A DNA stretch of 64,000 nt from Rhizobium rhizogenes NBRC 13257 (GTDB lineage Bacteria; Pseudomonadota; Alphaproteobacteria; Rhizobiales; Rhizobiaceae). The stretch covers positions 1-64,000 of the forward strand of contig NZ_BAYX01000018.1 in the NCBI RefSeq assembly GCF_000696095.1. Direction: 5' to 3'. This document shows positions 1 through 8,144 of this stretch, one piece after another. The stretch's first letter is position 1. Each line of letters begins with the position of its first letter. The position numbers and the translations under genes are program-made. Under the pieces are notes generated by a model that made no database searches, had not been told where the DNA came from, and saw only the letters and a list, made by a program, of their open reading frames with translations.

Positions 1-8
1 AAGGTTGA

Positions 9-1325
9 TTATTTCGGATAACCAGCCTTGGTCATTTCGCGTGTGGTCAGCTGTTGCGCAGCCTTGAGGGCGGCATCGACGGTGATCTGGCCGGCAAGGG
101 CAGCAGAGAACTGCTGGCCGACGGCGGTGCCGATGCCCTGGAATTCAGGGATGGCCACGAACTGGACGCCAACATACGGGACCGGCTTGACGGTCGGGTG
201 GGTCGGATCGGCCGAGTTGATCGAGTCGAGCGTCATCTTGGCGAAGGGAGCCGCCTTCTGGTAATCCGCATTCGCATAGAGCGAGGAACGGGTGCCGGGA
301 GGTGCATTCAGCCAGCCTTCCTTCTGGGCGACAAGGTTGGTGTAGTCCTTGCCGGTTGCCCAGGCGATGAACTTCTCGGCGGATTCGGTCTTCTTCGAGG
401 AAGCCGGGATGGCGAGGTTCCATGCCCAAAGCCAGTTGCCGCGCTTGCCGAGGCCGTTGTCTGGCGCCAGGGCGAAGCCGACCTTGTCGGCAACCTTCGA
501 TTCCTTCGGGTCGGACACGAACGAGGCAGCAACCGTCGCGTCGATCCACATGCCGCACTTGCCGGTCTGGAACAGCGAGAGGTTCTCGTTGAAGCCGTTG
601 GACGAAGCACCCGGAGGGCCGGCATCCTTCATCAGCTTGACGTAGAAGTCGAGCGTGCTCTTCCATTCCGGCTGATCGAACTGCGGCTTCCACTTCTCAT
701 CGAACCAGCGGGCACCGAAGGAGTTCGCCGTTGCCGTCAGGAACGCCATGTTCTCGCCCCAGCCGGCCTTGCCGCGAAGGCAGATGCCGTAGACTTCATG
801 GCTCTTGTCGGTGATCTTGCGGGCAGCATCCGCAATGAAGGTCCAGGTCGGCGCGTCCGGCATCTTCAGGCCGGCCTTGTCGAACAGGTCCTTGCGGTAC
901 ATCACCATCGAGCTTTCGCCATAGAACGGCGCGGCGTAAAGCTTGCCGTCCGTGGTCAGGCCGCTGCGGATAGCCGGGAGAAGATCGTCGACATCGTAGG
1001 TCTTGTCGGCGCTGAGCTTGTCGAGCGGCGCCAGCCAGCCGAGCTTACTCCAGATCGGCACTTCATAGGTGCCGATCGTCAGCACGTCATACTGACCGCC
1101 CTTGGTGGCGATGTCGGTCGTGACCTTCTGGCGCAGGACGTTTTCCTCGAGCGTGACCCATTGCAGGTCGATGCCGGGGTTCTTCGCTTTGAAGTCGTCC
1201 GTAAGCTTCTGCATACGGATCATGTCGCCGTTGTTAACGGTGGCAATCGTGAGGGTTTCGGCGGACGCCATTCCGGCAAACATCAGGGCCGAGCAGGCGC
1301 TCAGCAGAAAGGTTTTCAATTTCAT
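9..1325 (-). CDS. smoE: Polyol (sorbitol/mannitol-type) ABC transporter substrate-binding protein
   Basis: Periplasmic solute-binding protein (438 aa) of the extracellular family 1 type, expected to deliver a sugar alcohol to an inner-membrane ABC importer. Residues 1-22 form a signal peptide ending in ASA before ETLTIATV. The mature part has the usual two-lobed SBP length and features such as a YAAPFYGESSMVMYRKDLFD segment. The start is supported by a GGGGAGGAAGAT ribosome site immediately upstream. It is the last gene of the minus-strand set fucU-sorC-SBP seen here; the permease and ATPase genes would lie beyond the left edge. The polyol assignment rests on remembered resemblance to SmoE/MtlE and on the adjacent SorC regulator; another polyol is possible. 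Confidence 0.8.
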   Translation of the reverse strand: MKLKTFLLSACSALMFAGMASAETLTIATVNNGDMIRMQKLTDDFKAKNPGIDLQWVTLEENVLRQKVTTDIATKGGQYDVLTIGTYEVPIWSKLGWLAPLDKLSADKTYDVDDLLPAIRSGLTTDGKLYAAPFYGESSMVMYRKDLFDKAGLKMPDAPTWTFIADAARKITDKSHEVYGICLRGKAGWGENMAFLTATANSFGARWFDEKWKPQFDQPEWKSTLDFYVKLMKDAGPPGASSNGFNENLSLFQTGKCGMWIDATVAASFVSDPKESKVADKVGFALAPDNGLGKRGNWLWAWNLAIPASSKKTESAEKFIAWATGKDYTNLVAQKEGWLNAPPGTRSSLYANADYQKAAPFAKMTLDSINSADPTHPTVKPVPYVGVQFVAIPEFQGIGTAVGQQFSAALAGQITVDAALKAAQQLTTREMTKAGYPK

Positions 1326-1350
1326 ATCTTCCTCCCCAGAAGATCAAACT

Positions 1351-1369
1351 TGAGCATTCGCTTCGCTCA
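1351..1369. promoter_or_regulatory. Inverted repeat upstream of the binding-protein gene, candidate SorC operator
   Basis: TGAGC, nine bases, GCTCA lies 26 bp before the binding-protein start. A second TGCTCA/TGAGCA palindrome lies at 1469-1485, overlapping the sorC stop codon. The shared TGAGC half-site in the gap between regulator and target suggests an operator. No binding data are available. Confidence 0.4.
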
Positions 1370-1471
1370 TGGGCAATTACTCATCCCTTGCGACAAAATG
1401 TCAATGCGGATTCGTTGCTGCGATGCCGAACATGCAACTCATCTATTTGTTTTTATGCTGTTATTTTTTGC

Positions 1472-2428
1472 TCAGTTCTTGAGCAGAAATTCGGCGGTAG
1501 CCTCGTCGGTGATCAAACCATTGATCTGATGGCCGGTTACGGCGGCCCTGATCGCCTCGAACTTGCGTTTGCCCTTGGCTATTCCGATGACGGAAGACGT
1601 ATCGCGCGGCGGAATGGAGGCGCTGGCAACGCGGTCGTTGACGGCATCCGACATCAGCTTTCCGTCGCCGTCGAAAACCCAGCCGCAGATCTCGCCCGCC
1701 GCGCCACGCTTCATCAGCGCCATCATCTCGTCTTTCTCGAGAAATCCGTCGAGGCAAAGCGGCGCCTCGATGCCCAACTCGCCGACGCCGACGAAGGTGA
1801 CGTCGGCCTGCGCGCTGATATCGAGCGTCGAGCGCACCAGCGCCTGCGCATGCAGCAGCTCGCGCTCCTCGGCAGAGGAGACGAGCACCGGCAGCGGCAT
1901 GGGATAGTGCCGCGCCTTGATCGCGTCGGCCATGCTGAAGATGACGTTGTAATAGGCAGCCGAACCATCCGGGCCGATATTGCCGGTCAACGACACGATG
2001 CGGTGCTGTGGACATTCGATCGCCGGCAACTGATCGACCGCGGCCTTCAGCGTGCGCCCTGTACCGATCGCAAGCACGATCGGATCGCTGCGCTTCAGCC
2101 AGCGCTCGATTTCGGCAGCCCCCGCCTCAGCAATACCCACTGTGGACGATGTCCCGTCGGGATCGCTCGGCACCACCTCGATATGCTTGAGTTTGTATTT
2201 CTCGCGCAGCGCGGCGCCATATTCGAGGCATGCAGCGATCGGGTGATCCAGCCGCACCTTGATCAGCCGCTCGGCAACAGCCAGCGACACCAGCCGCTGC
2301 GCCGACTGCCGGGAGATTCCCATGGCCATGGCGATCTCGTCCTGCGTCCGCCCGGCCACATAATACAGCCAGCCGGCCCGCGCCGCGTCATCAAGCCGCC
2401 CTTGGGAATCCAACTTCCTGGCCATCAC
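1472..2428 (-). CDS. SorC-family sugar-sensing transcriptional regulator
   Basis: A 318-aa regulator. The N-terminal helix-turn-helix (about residues 15-55, containing GRTQDEIAMAMGISRQSAQRL) is followed by a SorC/DeoR-type sugar-phosphate-binding domain with the phosphosugar-isomerase-like AIGTGRTLKAA segment. It sits between fucU and the polyol-binding protein in the same orientation, so it most likely controls the transporter operon in response to a phosphorylated polyol or sugar. The downstream 146-bp gap holds candidate operators, consistent with a separate promoter for the transporter genes. Family assignment is firm; the effector is inferred from context only. Confidence 0.85.
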   Translation of the reverse strand: MMARKLDSQGRLDDAARAGWLYYVAGRTQDEIAMAMGISRQSAQRLVSLAVAERLIKVRLDHPIAACLEYGAALREKYKLKHIEVVPSDPDGTSSTVGIAEAGAAEIERWLKRSDPIVLAIGTGRTLKAAVDQLPAIECPQHRIVSLTGNIGPDGSAAYYNVIFSMADAIKARHYPMPLPVLVSSAEERELLHAQALVRSTLDISAQADVTFVGVGELGIEAPLCLDGFLEKDEMMALMKRGAAGEICGWVFDGDGKLMSDAVNDRVASASIPPRDTSSVIGIAKGKRKFEAIRAAVTGHQINGLITDEATAEFLLKN

Positions 2429-2483
2429 AGTCCTTTTCGAAAACAGCGCCTCTTGCCCAGGCCAAACGACCTAGCGCAATCGC

Positions 2484-2939
2484 TCATTCAGTTTCCGGCG
2501 GGATGACGCCCTTGGTCAAGGTGAAACAACCATAGAAGCGGCGCTCGCCGGTCTGGATCACGCAATAGGCTTCTTTCGCCCGCTCATAGAAGGCGTAGCG
2601 TTCGACGGGCACGAGCGGCCAGTGCTTGCCCTCGGCACGATCGATCGCCGCCTGCACTTCATGCTGAACCTTCGGCATTTCCTCCGGCGCACCCACCACT
2701 TCCATGCGTGTCGCAGCATCGTCGATGAAGGTATCGAGCGGCATCAGCGACAGCAGCGCCTCGACCGCCTCGGCCGCCGACACGTTGTCGATCCTCAGAA
2801 GATGGCCGAGCATCGTCTGCTGCGCAACCGACTCGGCGGGGAAATTGGTGTCGACGACGACAAGCATGTCGCCATGCCCCATCGATGCCAGCGCGTGCAG
2901 CACGTCCGCGTTCAACCGCGGCGAAATTCCCTTCAGCAT
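2484..2939 (-). CDS. fucU: RbsD/FucU family sugar mutarotase
   Basis: A 151-aa protein of the RbsD/FucU fold, which interconverts anomers of fucose, ribose or related sugars in the cytoplasm. The opening MLKGISPRLNADVLHALASMGHGD contains the conserved active-site HGD typical of the family, and the Tyr-rich C-terminal part (RYAFYERAKEAYCVIQTGE) matches FucU more than RbsD. The start has an upstream GGAGG. It is the first gene of the minus-strand sugar operon and is divergent from the response regulator at 3169. The exact sugar cannot be read from the sequence. Confidence 0.8.
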   Translation of the reverse strand: MLKGISPRLNADVLHALASMGHGDMLVVVDTNFPAESVAQQTMLGHLLRIDNVSAAEAVEALLSLMPLDTFIDDAATRMEVVGAPEEMPKVQHEVQAAIDRAEGKHWPLVPVERYAFYERAKEAYCVIQTGERRFYGCFTLTKGVIPPETE

Positions 2940-3168
2940 GAAAGCCTCCTCCAGTGCGTAACCGGCGACGGCCCTGCCCTCGCCCTCTTCTCTTTGGGAG
3001 CAAACAAGTAATCGTGGTCACGATCTCTGTCCATAGCCGCCGTGAACGTTATCGGCTGGAGAATCTCGGGATCAGAAAAGCGCTTCTCATCCTGGCTTAT
3101 TTCAGCCTTTATTGACCAGATAGGTTCGGCGGCGTTAACTGAAGCACAGGCACTGGTTGCGAGGGCAA

Positions 3169-3828
3169 GTGAGAATTCTTCTGGTTGAGGACGATGAAAC
3201 GATCGGCAGCGCGGTTCGCGACCATATCGCGGCAACCACCCACGCCGTCGACTGGGTGAAGAACCTCGCGGACGCGACGGAGGTCACCAGCGCCGTAAAG
3301 TACGGCCTTATCCTGCTCGACCTGCAACTGCCCGACGGCGTCGGCATCGATTTCCTGAAGAAATTGCGACGCAAACCGGATGAGACACCGGTGATCATCC
3401 TCACTGCCCGCGACCAGATTTCCGACCGCATCGAGGGATTGAACAGCGGCGCCGACGATTACCTCGTCAAACCGTTTAACCTGGGCGAACTCTCCGCCCG
3501 CATCCTGGCGGTGGCCCGGCGCTACAGCGGCAGCCCGCAGCCGACCATCCGCTTTGCCGATCTGGAGATCGATCAGCCGCAACGGCGGGTCCGGCTGGAT
3601 GGCAAGGATGTCGTGCTCACCGGCCGCGAATGGGCCGTGCTCGACCTCCTGGTGACGCGGCCGGGCGCCATCATCTCGAAGGACCAGATCGAGGAGGCGC
3701 TCTATGCCTTCGGCTCCGAAATCGAGAGCAACACCGTGGAGGTCTACGTCAGCCGCCTGCGCAAGAAGATCGGCAAAGATCGCATCCGCACGGCCCGCGG
3801 CGTCGGCTATTGCCTGGGTGAAAGATGA
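3169..3828 (+). CDS. OmpR-family DNA-binding response regulator
   Basis: A response regulator of about 219 aa. The receiver domain has the acidic pair EDD near the N-terminus, the phospho-acceptor Asp in LILLDLQLPDG, the TARD switch Thr and the Lys in DDYLVKPF. A winged-helix output domain follows (VLTGREWAVLDLL to RTARGVGYCL). I prefer the GTG at 3169 (MRILLVEDD), which gives the family-standard N-terminus; a TTG at 3157 is also possible and adds four residues. Its stop overlaps the kinase gene by ATGA, so the two are translationally coupled. QseB/TctD-like regulators are the closest remembered relatives; the signal is unknown. Confidence 0.9.
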   Translation: MRILLVEDDETIGSAVRDHIAATTHAVDWVKNLADATEVTSAVKYGLILLDLQLPDGVGIDFLKKLRRKPDETPVIILTARDQISDRIEGLNSGADDYLVKPFNLGELSARILAVARRYSGSPQPTIRFADLEIDQPQRRVRLDGKDVVLTGREWAVLDLLVTRPGAIISKDQIEEALYAFGSEIESNTVEVYVSRLRKKIGKDRIRTARGVGYCLGER

Positions 3829-5165
3829 CCCTGCGTCCCACCAGCATCACCCGCCGCCTGATTGCGGCACTCACGGGTACGGTCGTCGTGTTCTGGCTGA
3901 TCGCCGTCGGGATCGGCGTCTATGTCGTCAACCATGAGCTTTCCGAAACCTTCGACGGCGCGCTGCAGGAAACCGCCGAACGGCTGATGCCGCTGGTGGT
4001 CGACGATCTCGCCAATCGTGATCCTTCCAGCGATCCGCAAAGCCTCGAGGAGCTGAACAAGGGACTGAACCGGGAATACCTGACCTATCAGGTGCTCGAC
4101 GCCTCGGGTAAGGTCATCCTGCATTCGCACGACGCGCCGCCGATAGCCTATGAGGTGCCCCTGAAGATCGGTTTCCATAACACGCCGAAATACCGGATCT
4201 ACACCGAATCCTCGATGAACGGCACGATCTTCCTGCATGTGGCCGACGCCTTCAAGAACCGGCGGGAAGCATCGCGCGAGAGCGGCGTCGCCCTGCTATG
4301 GCCGCTGCTCGCCCTCATCCCGGCCAGTATTCTCGCCATATGGTTCGCCGTCGGCCGATCGCTGCGGCCGATCGACCGGTTGCGCTCGGACATCGCCACC
4401 AAGGATGGCGGCAACATGGTCCCGTTGGAAAGCGACACGCTGCCGCGCGAGCTCCAGCCGATCGCCCGCTCGGTCAACCTGCTGCTCGAGCGGCTGCGCT
4501 CGGCGCTTGAAGCCGAGCGGGAATTCACCGCCAACAGCGCCCATGAACTTCGCACCCCGATCGCCGGCGCACTCGCCCAGACACAGCGCCTGATCGCAGA
4601 GCTGCCGGCGGGGCCGCTTGTCGAACGCGCCGGCCGGATCGAAACCTCGCTCTCCAACCTCGGACGACTGGCGGAGAAATTGTTGCAGCTCTCCCGCGCC
4701 CAGGCCGGGATTGGCACCGGCGACAAACCCGTAGACCTGATGGCCGTCATCGAAACCATCATCGGCGACTATGATCGCGACACCGGCACCGCCGGCCGCA
4801 TCCTCCTGGAAAGCAACCCGGACGAGACGCTGATCCGCAACGTCGATATCGACGCCTTCGCCATCGTCATGCGCAATCTGATCGAGAATGCGCTGATCCA
4901 CGGCCCGACCGACGACGAAGTGACTGTCAAGGTCGACGGCGACGTCATCCGCATCCTGAACGGCGGCCATGCGCTTTCCCTGGAGGAACTCGCCGGCCTG
5001 AAGAAACGCTTCTGGCGCGGCAAGACAAAAGCCTCCGGCTCCGGCCTCGGCCTTGCCATCGCCGAGCGCATCGTCGGACAGATCGGTGGCCGTCTCGATC
5101 TCCTGTCGCCCGCCGCCGGCCGAGCGGATGGTTTCGAAGCCCGGATCACCTTGCCTTCGGCCTGA
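3825..5165 (+). CDS. Two-component sensor histidine kinase
   Basis: A 446-aa inner-membrane kinase. A first transmembrane helix (about residues 10-35) is followed by a periplasmic loop of about 130 residues, a second helix (about 155-178, LLWPLLALIPASILAIWF), a linker, then the dimerisation/phospho-acceptor box FTANSAHELRTPIAG. The ATP-binding N box (MRNLIENALIHGP) and G box (SGSGLGLAIAERI) follow. It forms an operon with the response regulator, starting inside the regulator's stop codon. The architecture resembles QseC/TctE kinases. The periplasmic sensor region has no recognisable fold, so the ligand is unknown. Confidence 0.9.
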   Translation: MTLRPTSITRRLIAALTGTVVVFWLIAVGIGVYVVNHELSETFDGALQETAERLMPLVVDDLANRDPSSDPQSLEELNKGLNREYLTYQVLDASGKVILHSHDAPPIAYEVPLKIGFHNTPKYRIYTESSMNGTIFLHVADAFKNRREASRESGVALLWPLLALIPASILAIWFAVGRSLRPIDRLRSDIATKDGGNMVPLESDTLPRELQPIARSVNLLLERLRSALEAEREFTANSAHELRTPIAGALAQTQRLIAELPAGPLVERAGRIETSLSNLGRLAEKLLQLSRAQAGIGTGDKPVDLMAVIETIIGDYDRDTGTAGRILLESNPDETLIRNVDIDAFAIVMRNLIENALIHGPTDDEVTVKVDGDVIRILNGGHALSLEELAGLKKRFWRGKTKASGSGLGLAIAERIVGQIGGRLDLLSPAAGRADGFEARITLPSA

Positions 5166-5256
5166 TCGCGCCTCGACGGAAGCCGCGCTTATTGGCCTTG
5201 CAAAGAACGGCAAAGGGTGCGAGCAAGTGCCGCATGTTTCCTGCGGGTCAAGTTTT

Positions 5257-6183
5257 ATGATCGTTTCCTTCGACATTGGCGGCACCGCCATCAAGGGCGG
5301 TATCGCCCACTCCGTGACGGATATCACCCCGCTTGCCCGGCGCCCGACGCCGAAAGATGATTTCAGCGAATTCGTCGCGGCCCTGCGAGCCGTCATCACT
5401 GAGGCCGGTGAGAAGCCGGACTGCCTCTCCTTTTCCATCGCCGGCGTCGTCGATCCCGATACCCAGGCGCTGACCTGCGCCAATATTCCCTGCATCCACG
5501 GCCGGCGTCTTGCCGCCGAGCTGGAAGCGGAACTCGGCTATCCCGTCCTGATCGCCAACGATGCCGATTGCTTCGCCATGGCGGAGGCCATGTCCGGCGC
5601 GGGGCGCGGCCATCGCATCGTCCTCGGCGCCATTCTCGGCACCGGCGTTGGCGGCGGCCTGGTGGCCGATGGCCGCCTCGTCAACGCCGCCGGCGGCTTT
5701 GCCGGCGAGTGGGGACACGGCCCGATCATCGCCTCCTTCGCCGGCAATCCGCCGGTCGCCATCCCGGCCTATCCCTGCGGCTGCGGCCAGAAGGGCTGCG
5801 TCGACACCGTGGGCGGCGCCCGTGGCGTCGAGCGCCTGCACAAGACCCTGCACGGCCTGGAATTTTCCAGCGAGGAGATCATCGGCCAATGGCTGGAAGG
5901 CGACGCCAATGCGGCGCGAACGATCGAGGTCCTGGTCGATCTCGTCGCCTCGCCGCTGGCTCTGACCGTCAATATCACCGGCGCCACCATCGTTCCCGTC
6001 GGCGGCGGCCTTTCCAATGTCGAACCGCTGCTGGAGCGGCTGGACGCGGCAGTGCGAACCCGCATCCTGCGCAAGTTCGACCGCCCGCTCGTCGTGCCGA
6101 GCGAATGCAAGCTCGAGCCCGGCCTGATCGGCGCGGCCCTGCTGGGGCTGAAATTCGTCGAGGAGCGGAACCATGCTGCTTGA
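5257..6183 (+). CDS. ROK-family sugar kinase
   Basis: A 308-aa cytoplasmic kinase of the ROK family. The start at 5257 gives MIVSFDIGGTAIKGG, the phosphate-1 ATP-binding motif; longer upstream reading is non-homologous. GTGVGGGLV and the zinc-binding cluster CGCGQKGCVDT are present, both hallmarks of active ROK kinases rather than ROK repressors, and there is no N-terminal helix-turn-helix. Members phosphorylate glucose, N-acetylglucosamine or N-acetylmannosamine. The last 11 bases overlap the cutC start, indicating coupling. Substrate not determinable; an amino-sugar is plausible. Confidence 0.85.
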   Translation: MIVSFDIGGTAIKGGIAHSVTDITPLARRPTPKDDFSEFVAALRAVITEAGEKPDCLSFSIAGVVDPDTQALTCANIPCIHGRRLAAELEAELGYPVLIANDADCFAMAEAMSGAGRGHRIVLGAILGTGVGGGLVADGRLVNAAGGFAGEWGHGPIIASFAGNPPVAIPAYPCGCGQKGCVDTVGGARGVERLHKTLHGLEFSSEEIIGQWLEGDANAARTIEVLVDLVASPLALTVNITGATIVPVGGGLSNVEPLLERLDAAVRTRILRKFDRPLVVPSECKLEPGLIGAALLGLKFVEERNHAA

Positions 6184-6883
6184 GGTCTGCGTTGAGGATA
6201 TCGCCGGCCTTGCCGCCGCCATCGCCGGCGGCGCCGATCGCATCGAGCTCTGCAGCGCCCTTGCCGTCGGCGGTCTGACACCGAGCGCCGGGCTGATGGC
6301 AGCGGCGGCAAAGGCACCCATTCCCGCCTACGCCATGATCCGCCCGCGCGCCGGCAGTTTTGTCTACTCCACCGATGAGCTTGCCGTCATGAAGGGCGAT
6401 ATCGATGCCATCAGGCATGCGGGACTGCCCGGCGTCGTGCTTGGTGCCTCACTGCCGGATGGCCGCCTCGATCGCGAAATGCTCACCGCGCTCGTCACCC
6501 ATGCTGGAGGTCTCGGCAAGACATTGCACCGCGCCTTCGATCTCGTTCCCGATATCGAGGAAGCGGTGGAACTGGCCATCTCTCTCGGCTTCGAACGCAT
6601 CCTGACCTCAGGCTGCGCGAAGACAGCCGTGGACGGCATCGCCGTCCTCGAACAAGCCATCACCATCGCCGCCGGCCGCATCTCGATCATGCCCGGTTCG
6701 GGCGTCAATATCGGGACGATCGGCGCGCTATGGCCGCGACTGACGATCAGCGAAGTGCATGCCTCCTGCTCTGTCGCCGAAACCGAAACGGATGAGCGTC
6801 TGCTCGCCTTCGGCTTTTCCGTACCCACGACGCGCCGCACGGACGCCGCGTCCGTCAGGGCGCTCAAGGCGCATTTTGCTTGA
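6173..6883 (+). CDS. cutC: CutC family protein
   Basis: A 236-aa TIM-barrel-like protein beginning MLLEVCVEDIAGLAAAIAGG, with the conserved GADRIELC segment and the central LHRAFD and ILTSG motifs of the family. CutC was named for copper homeostasis in E. coli, but its biochemical role remains disputed. Here its start overlaps the ROK kinase stop, which suggests a role beside sugar phosphorylation rather than copper. Length is normal for the family (about 240). Confidence 0.88.
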   Translation: MLLEVCVEDIAGLAAAIAGGADRIELCSALAVGGLTPSAGLMAAAAKAPIPAYAMIRPRAGSFVYSTDELAVMKGDIDAIRHAGLPGVVLGASLPDGRLDREMLTALVTHAGGLGKTLHRAFDLVPDIEEAVELAISLGFERILTSGCAKTAVDGIAVLEQAITIAAGRISIMPGSGVNIGTIGALWPRLTISEVHASCSVAETETDERLLAFGFSVPTTRRTDAASVRALKAHFA

Positions 6884-7021
6884 ATGGCAACTGCGAATTG
6901 ACAAAGAAACGTAGAATGATCAATCGTTCATAAACGTATATTCTGTAGCTATAGCGTAGCTGCGGAATGCCAAGCCATTGCAGTTAAGCAGATTTCTCCG
7001 GAGTAGCTGTAGATCTAAACC

Positions 7022-7909
7022 ATGTCGGTGGCGCCACCTCGCAAGAAAAGCAAGGCTGTCTTTTGGATTGCGGCGATCGTCATCGGCTCGATCATTTTGG
7101 CGACGGCGCTACTTGCGAATGACATGCGCAATCTCCGGACGCTCGACACCCGCTACCAGCTGAACCTGTTTAGCCCGCCGGCGCATCCGCCGCCAGTCCC
7201 TGCGGTAGCCGCAGCCGCCCCGCAAGCCGCCAACGTCACCCATCCCGCGCCGACCCCGGCCGCCACATCAGCGCCCGCACCCGCCAAGCCCGTCAAAGCG
7301 GTGCCGGCTGTACAGACAACGAAACCGGTGCATGCCCGATCCTCGTCCCATATACTCGACCCGCCCGTCGACGCCCTGCGCGGCGCGTTCGTGCGAAGCT
7401 GGCGCATATCCGGGCAGACGCTCTGCGCCGACCTGACAAAATCCGGCCTGCCGGTCGGGGAATGGAAGCAGAGCGCGCTGGGCGTCGGCACATTCGAATG
7501 CAGCCACCAGATCCAGAAGGGCGACTTCGGAAACCCGAGCGCCGCGTCATTCTTCATTATCGCCCGCGGCACACCAACCGGTGATCTCGACAATGTCCGC
7601 ATCAAGGTAATCATGCCCGACAATGCCGACGGCCGTGCCGTCGGCGAGACCTTCATCGACGCCATGGTCATGCTGCTGACGGAAACCCACTGGCTTGATT
7701 TCCAGGCCGCACTCGACGCGATCGGCAAGCTGCAGGACGTGACACAAGAGCATTTCGGCGCCAAGCTCAGCTTTTTCCGCGAATTCCAGAACGACAGGAA
7801 CTTCAACCTTCAACTGGAGCTGCGCAGGACGACGCCGGAACAGATCCGCACGGCAATCGTCTTCGACAGGGCACGATGGACGCTCCGGTCGGTCCCGCCC
7901 GGCAACTAG
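7022..7909 (+). CDS. Membrane-anchored protein of unknown function with Pro/Ala linker
   Basis: A 295-aa protein. It has a short basic N-terminus (PPRKKSK), one transmembrane helix (about residues 12-33), then a Pro/Ala-rich linker (about 50-105) that could span the periplasm, and a globular C-terminal domain from about 115 on containing two cysteines (TLCADL and FECSHQ). No catalytic motif is visible. I do not recognise a function; similar single-pass proteins of unknown function occur in Rhizobiaceae. It stands alone between cutC and the MFS gene. Confidence 0.65.
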   Translation: MSVAPPRKKSKAVFWIAAIVIGSIILATALLANDMRNLRTLDTRYQLNLFSPPAHPPPVPAVAAAAPQAANVTHPAPTPAATSAPAPAKPVKAVPAVQTTKPVHARSSSHILDPPVDALRGAFVRSWRISGQTLCADLTKSGLPVGEWKQSALGVGTFECSHQIQKGDFGNPSAASFFIIARGTPTGDLDNVRIKVIMPDNADGRAVGETFIDAMVMLLTETHWLDFQAALDAIGKLQDVTQEHFGAKLSFFREFQNDRNFNLQLELRRTTPEQIRTAIVFDRARWTLRSVPPGN

Positions 7910-8144
7910 CGAAACTGGCGACAGAAATTCCCCGCCGCACGTGCGACCAAGCGTCTCCATGAGCCTGCTTTTTGTTGCAGTGCGCCTTCGATGGTGATCA
8001 TATGGACTTGAATTCGATGGCCGGTGCAAAGCCGGCCGACCACAGCATGATTCCCAGAAATGCGAAACGGTTCTTGGGTCGGATCATGCACCAGCATTGA
8101 CGCGCCGGGCCTCCCATCCGGCCGTGGAAAGTCATAGCATTCCC

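Noticed and set aside
1469..1485. TGCTCA/TGAGCA hairpin as terminator of sorC
   Set aside because: On the minus strand it is followed by A-rich, not T-rich, sequence; an operator is more likely.
54..1529. 491-aa plus-strand open frame over the binding-protein gene
   Set aside because: It is antisense to a clear SBP with signal peptide and ribosome site and is open only because of high GC.
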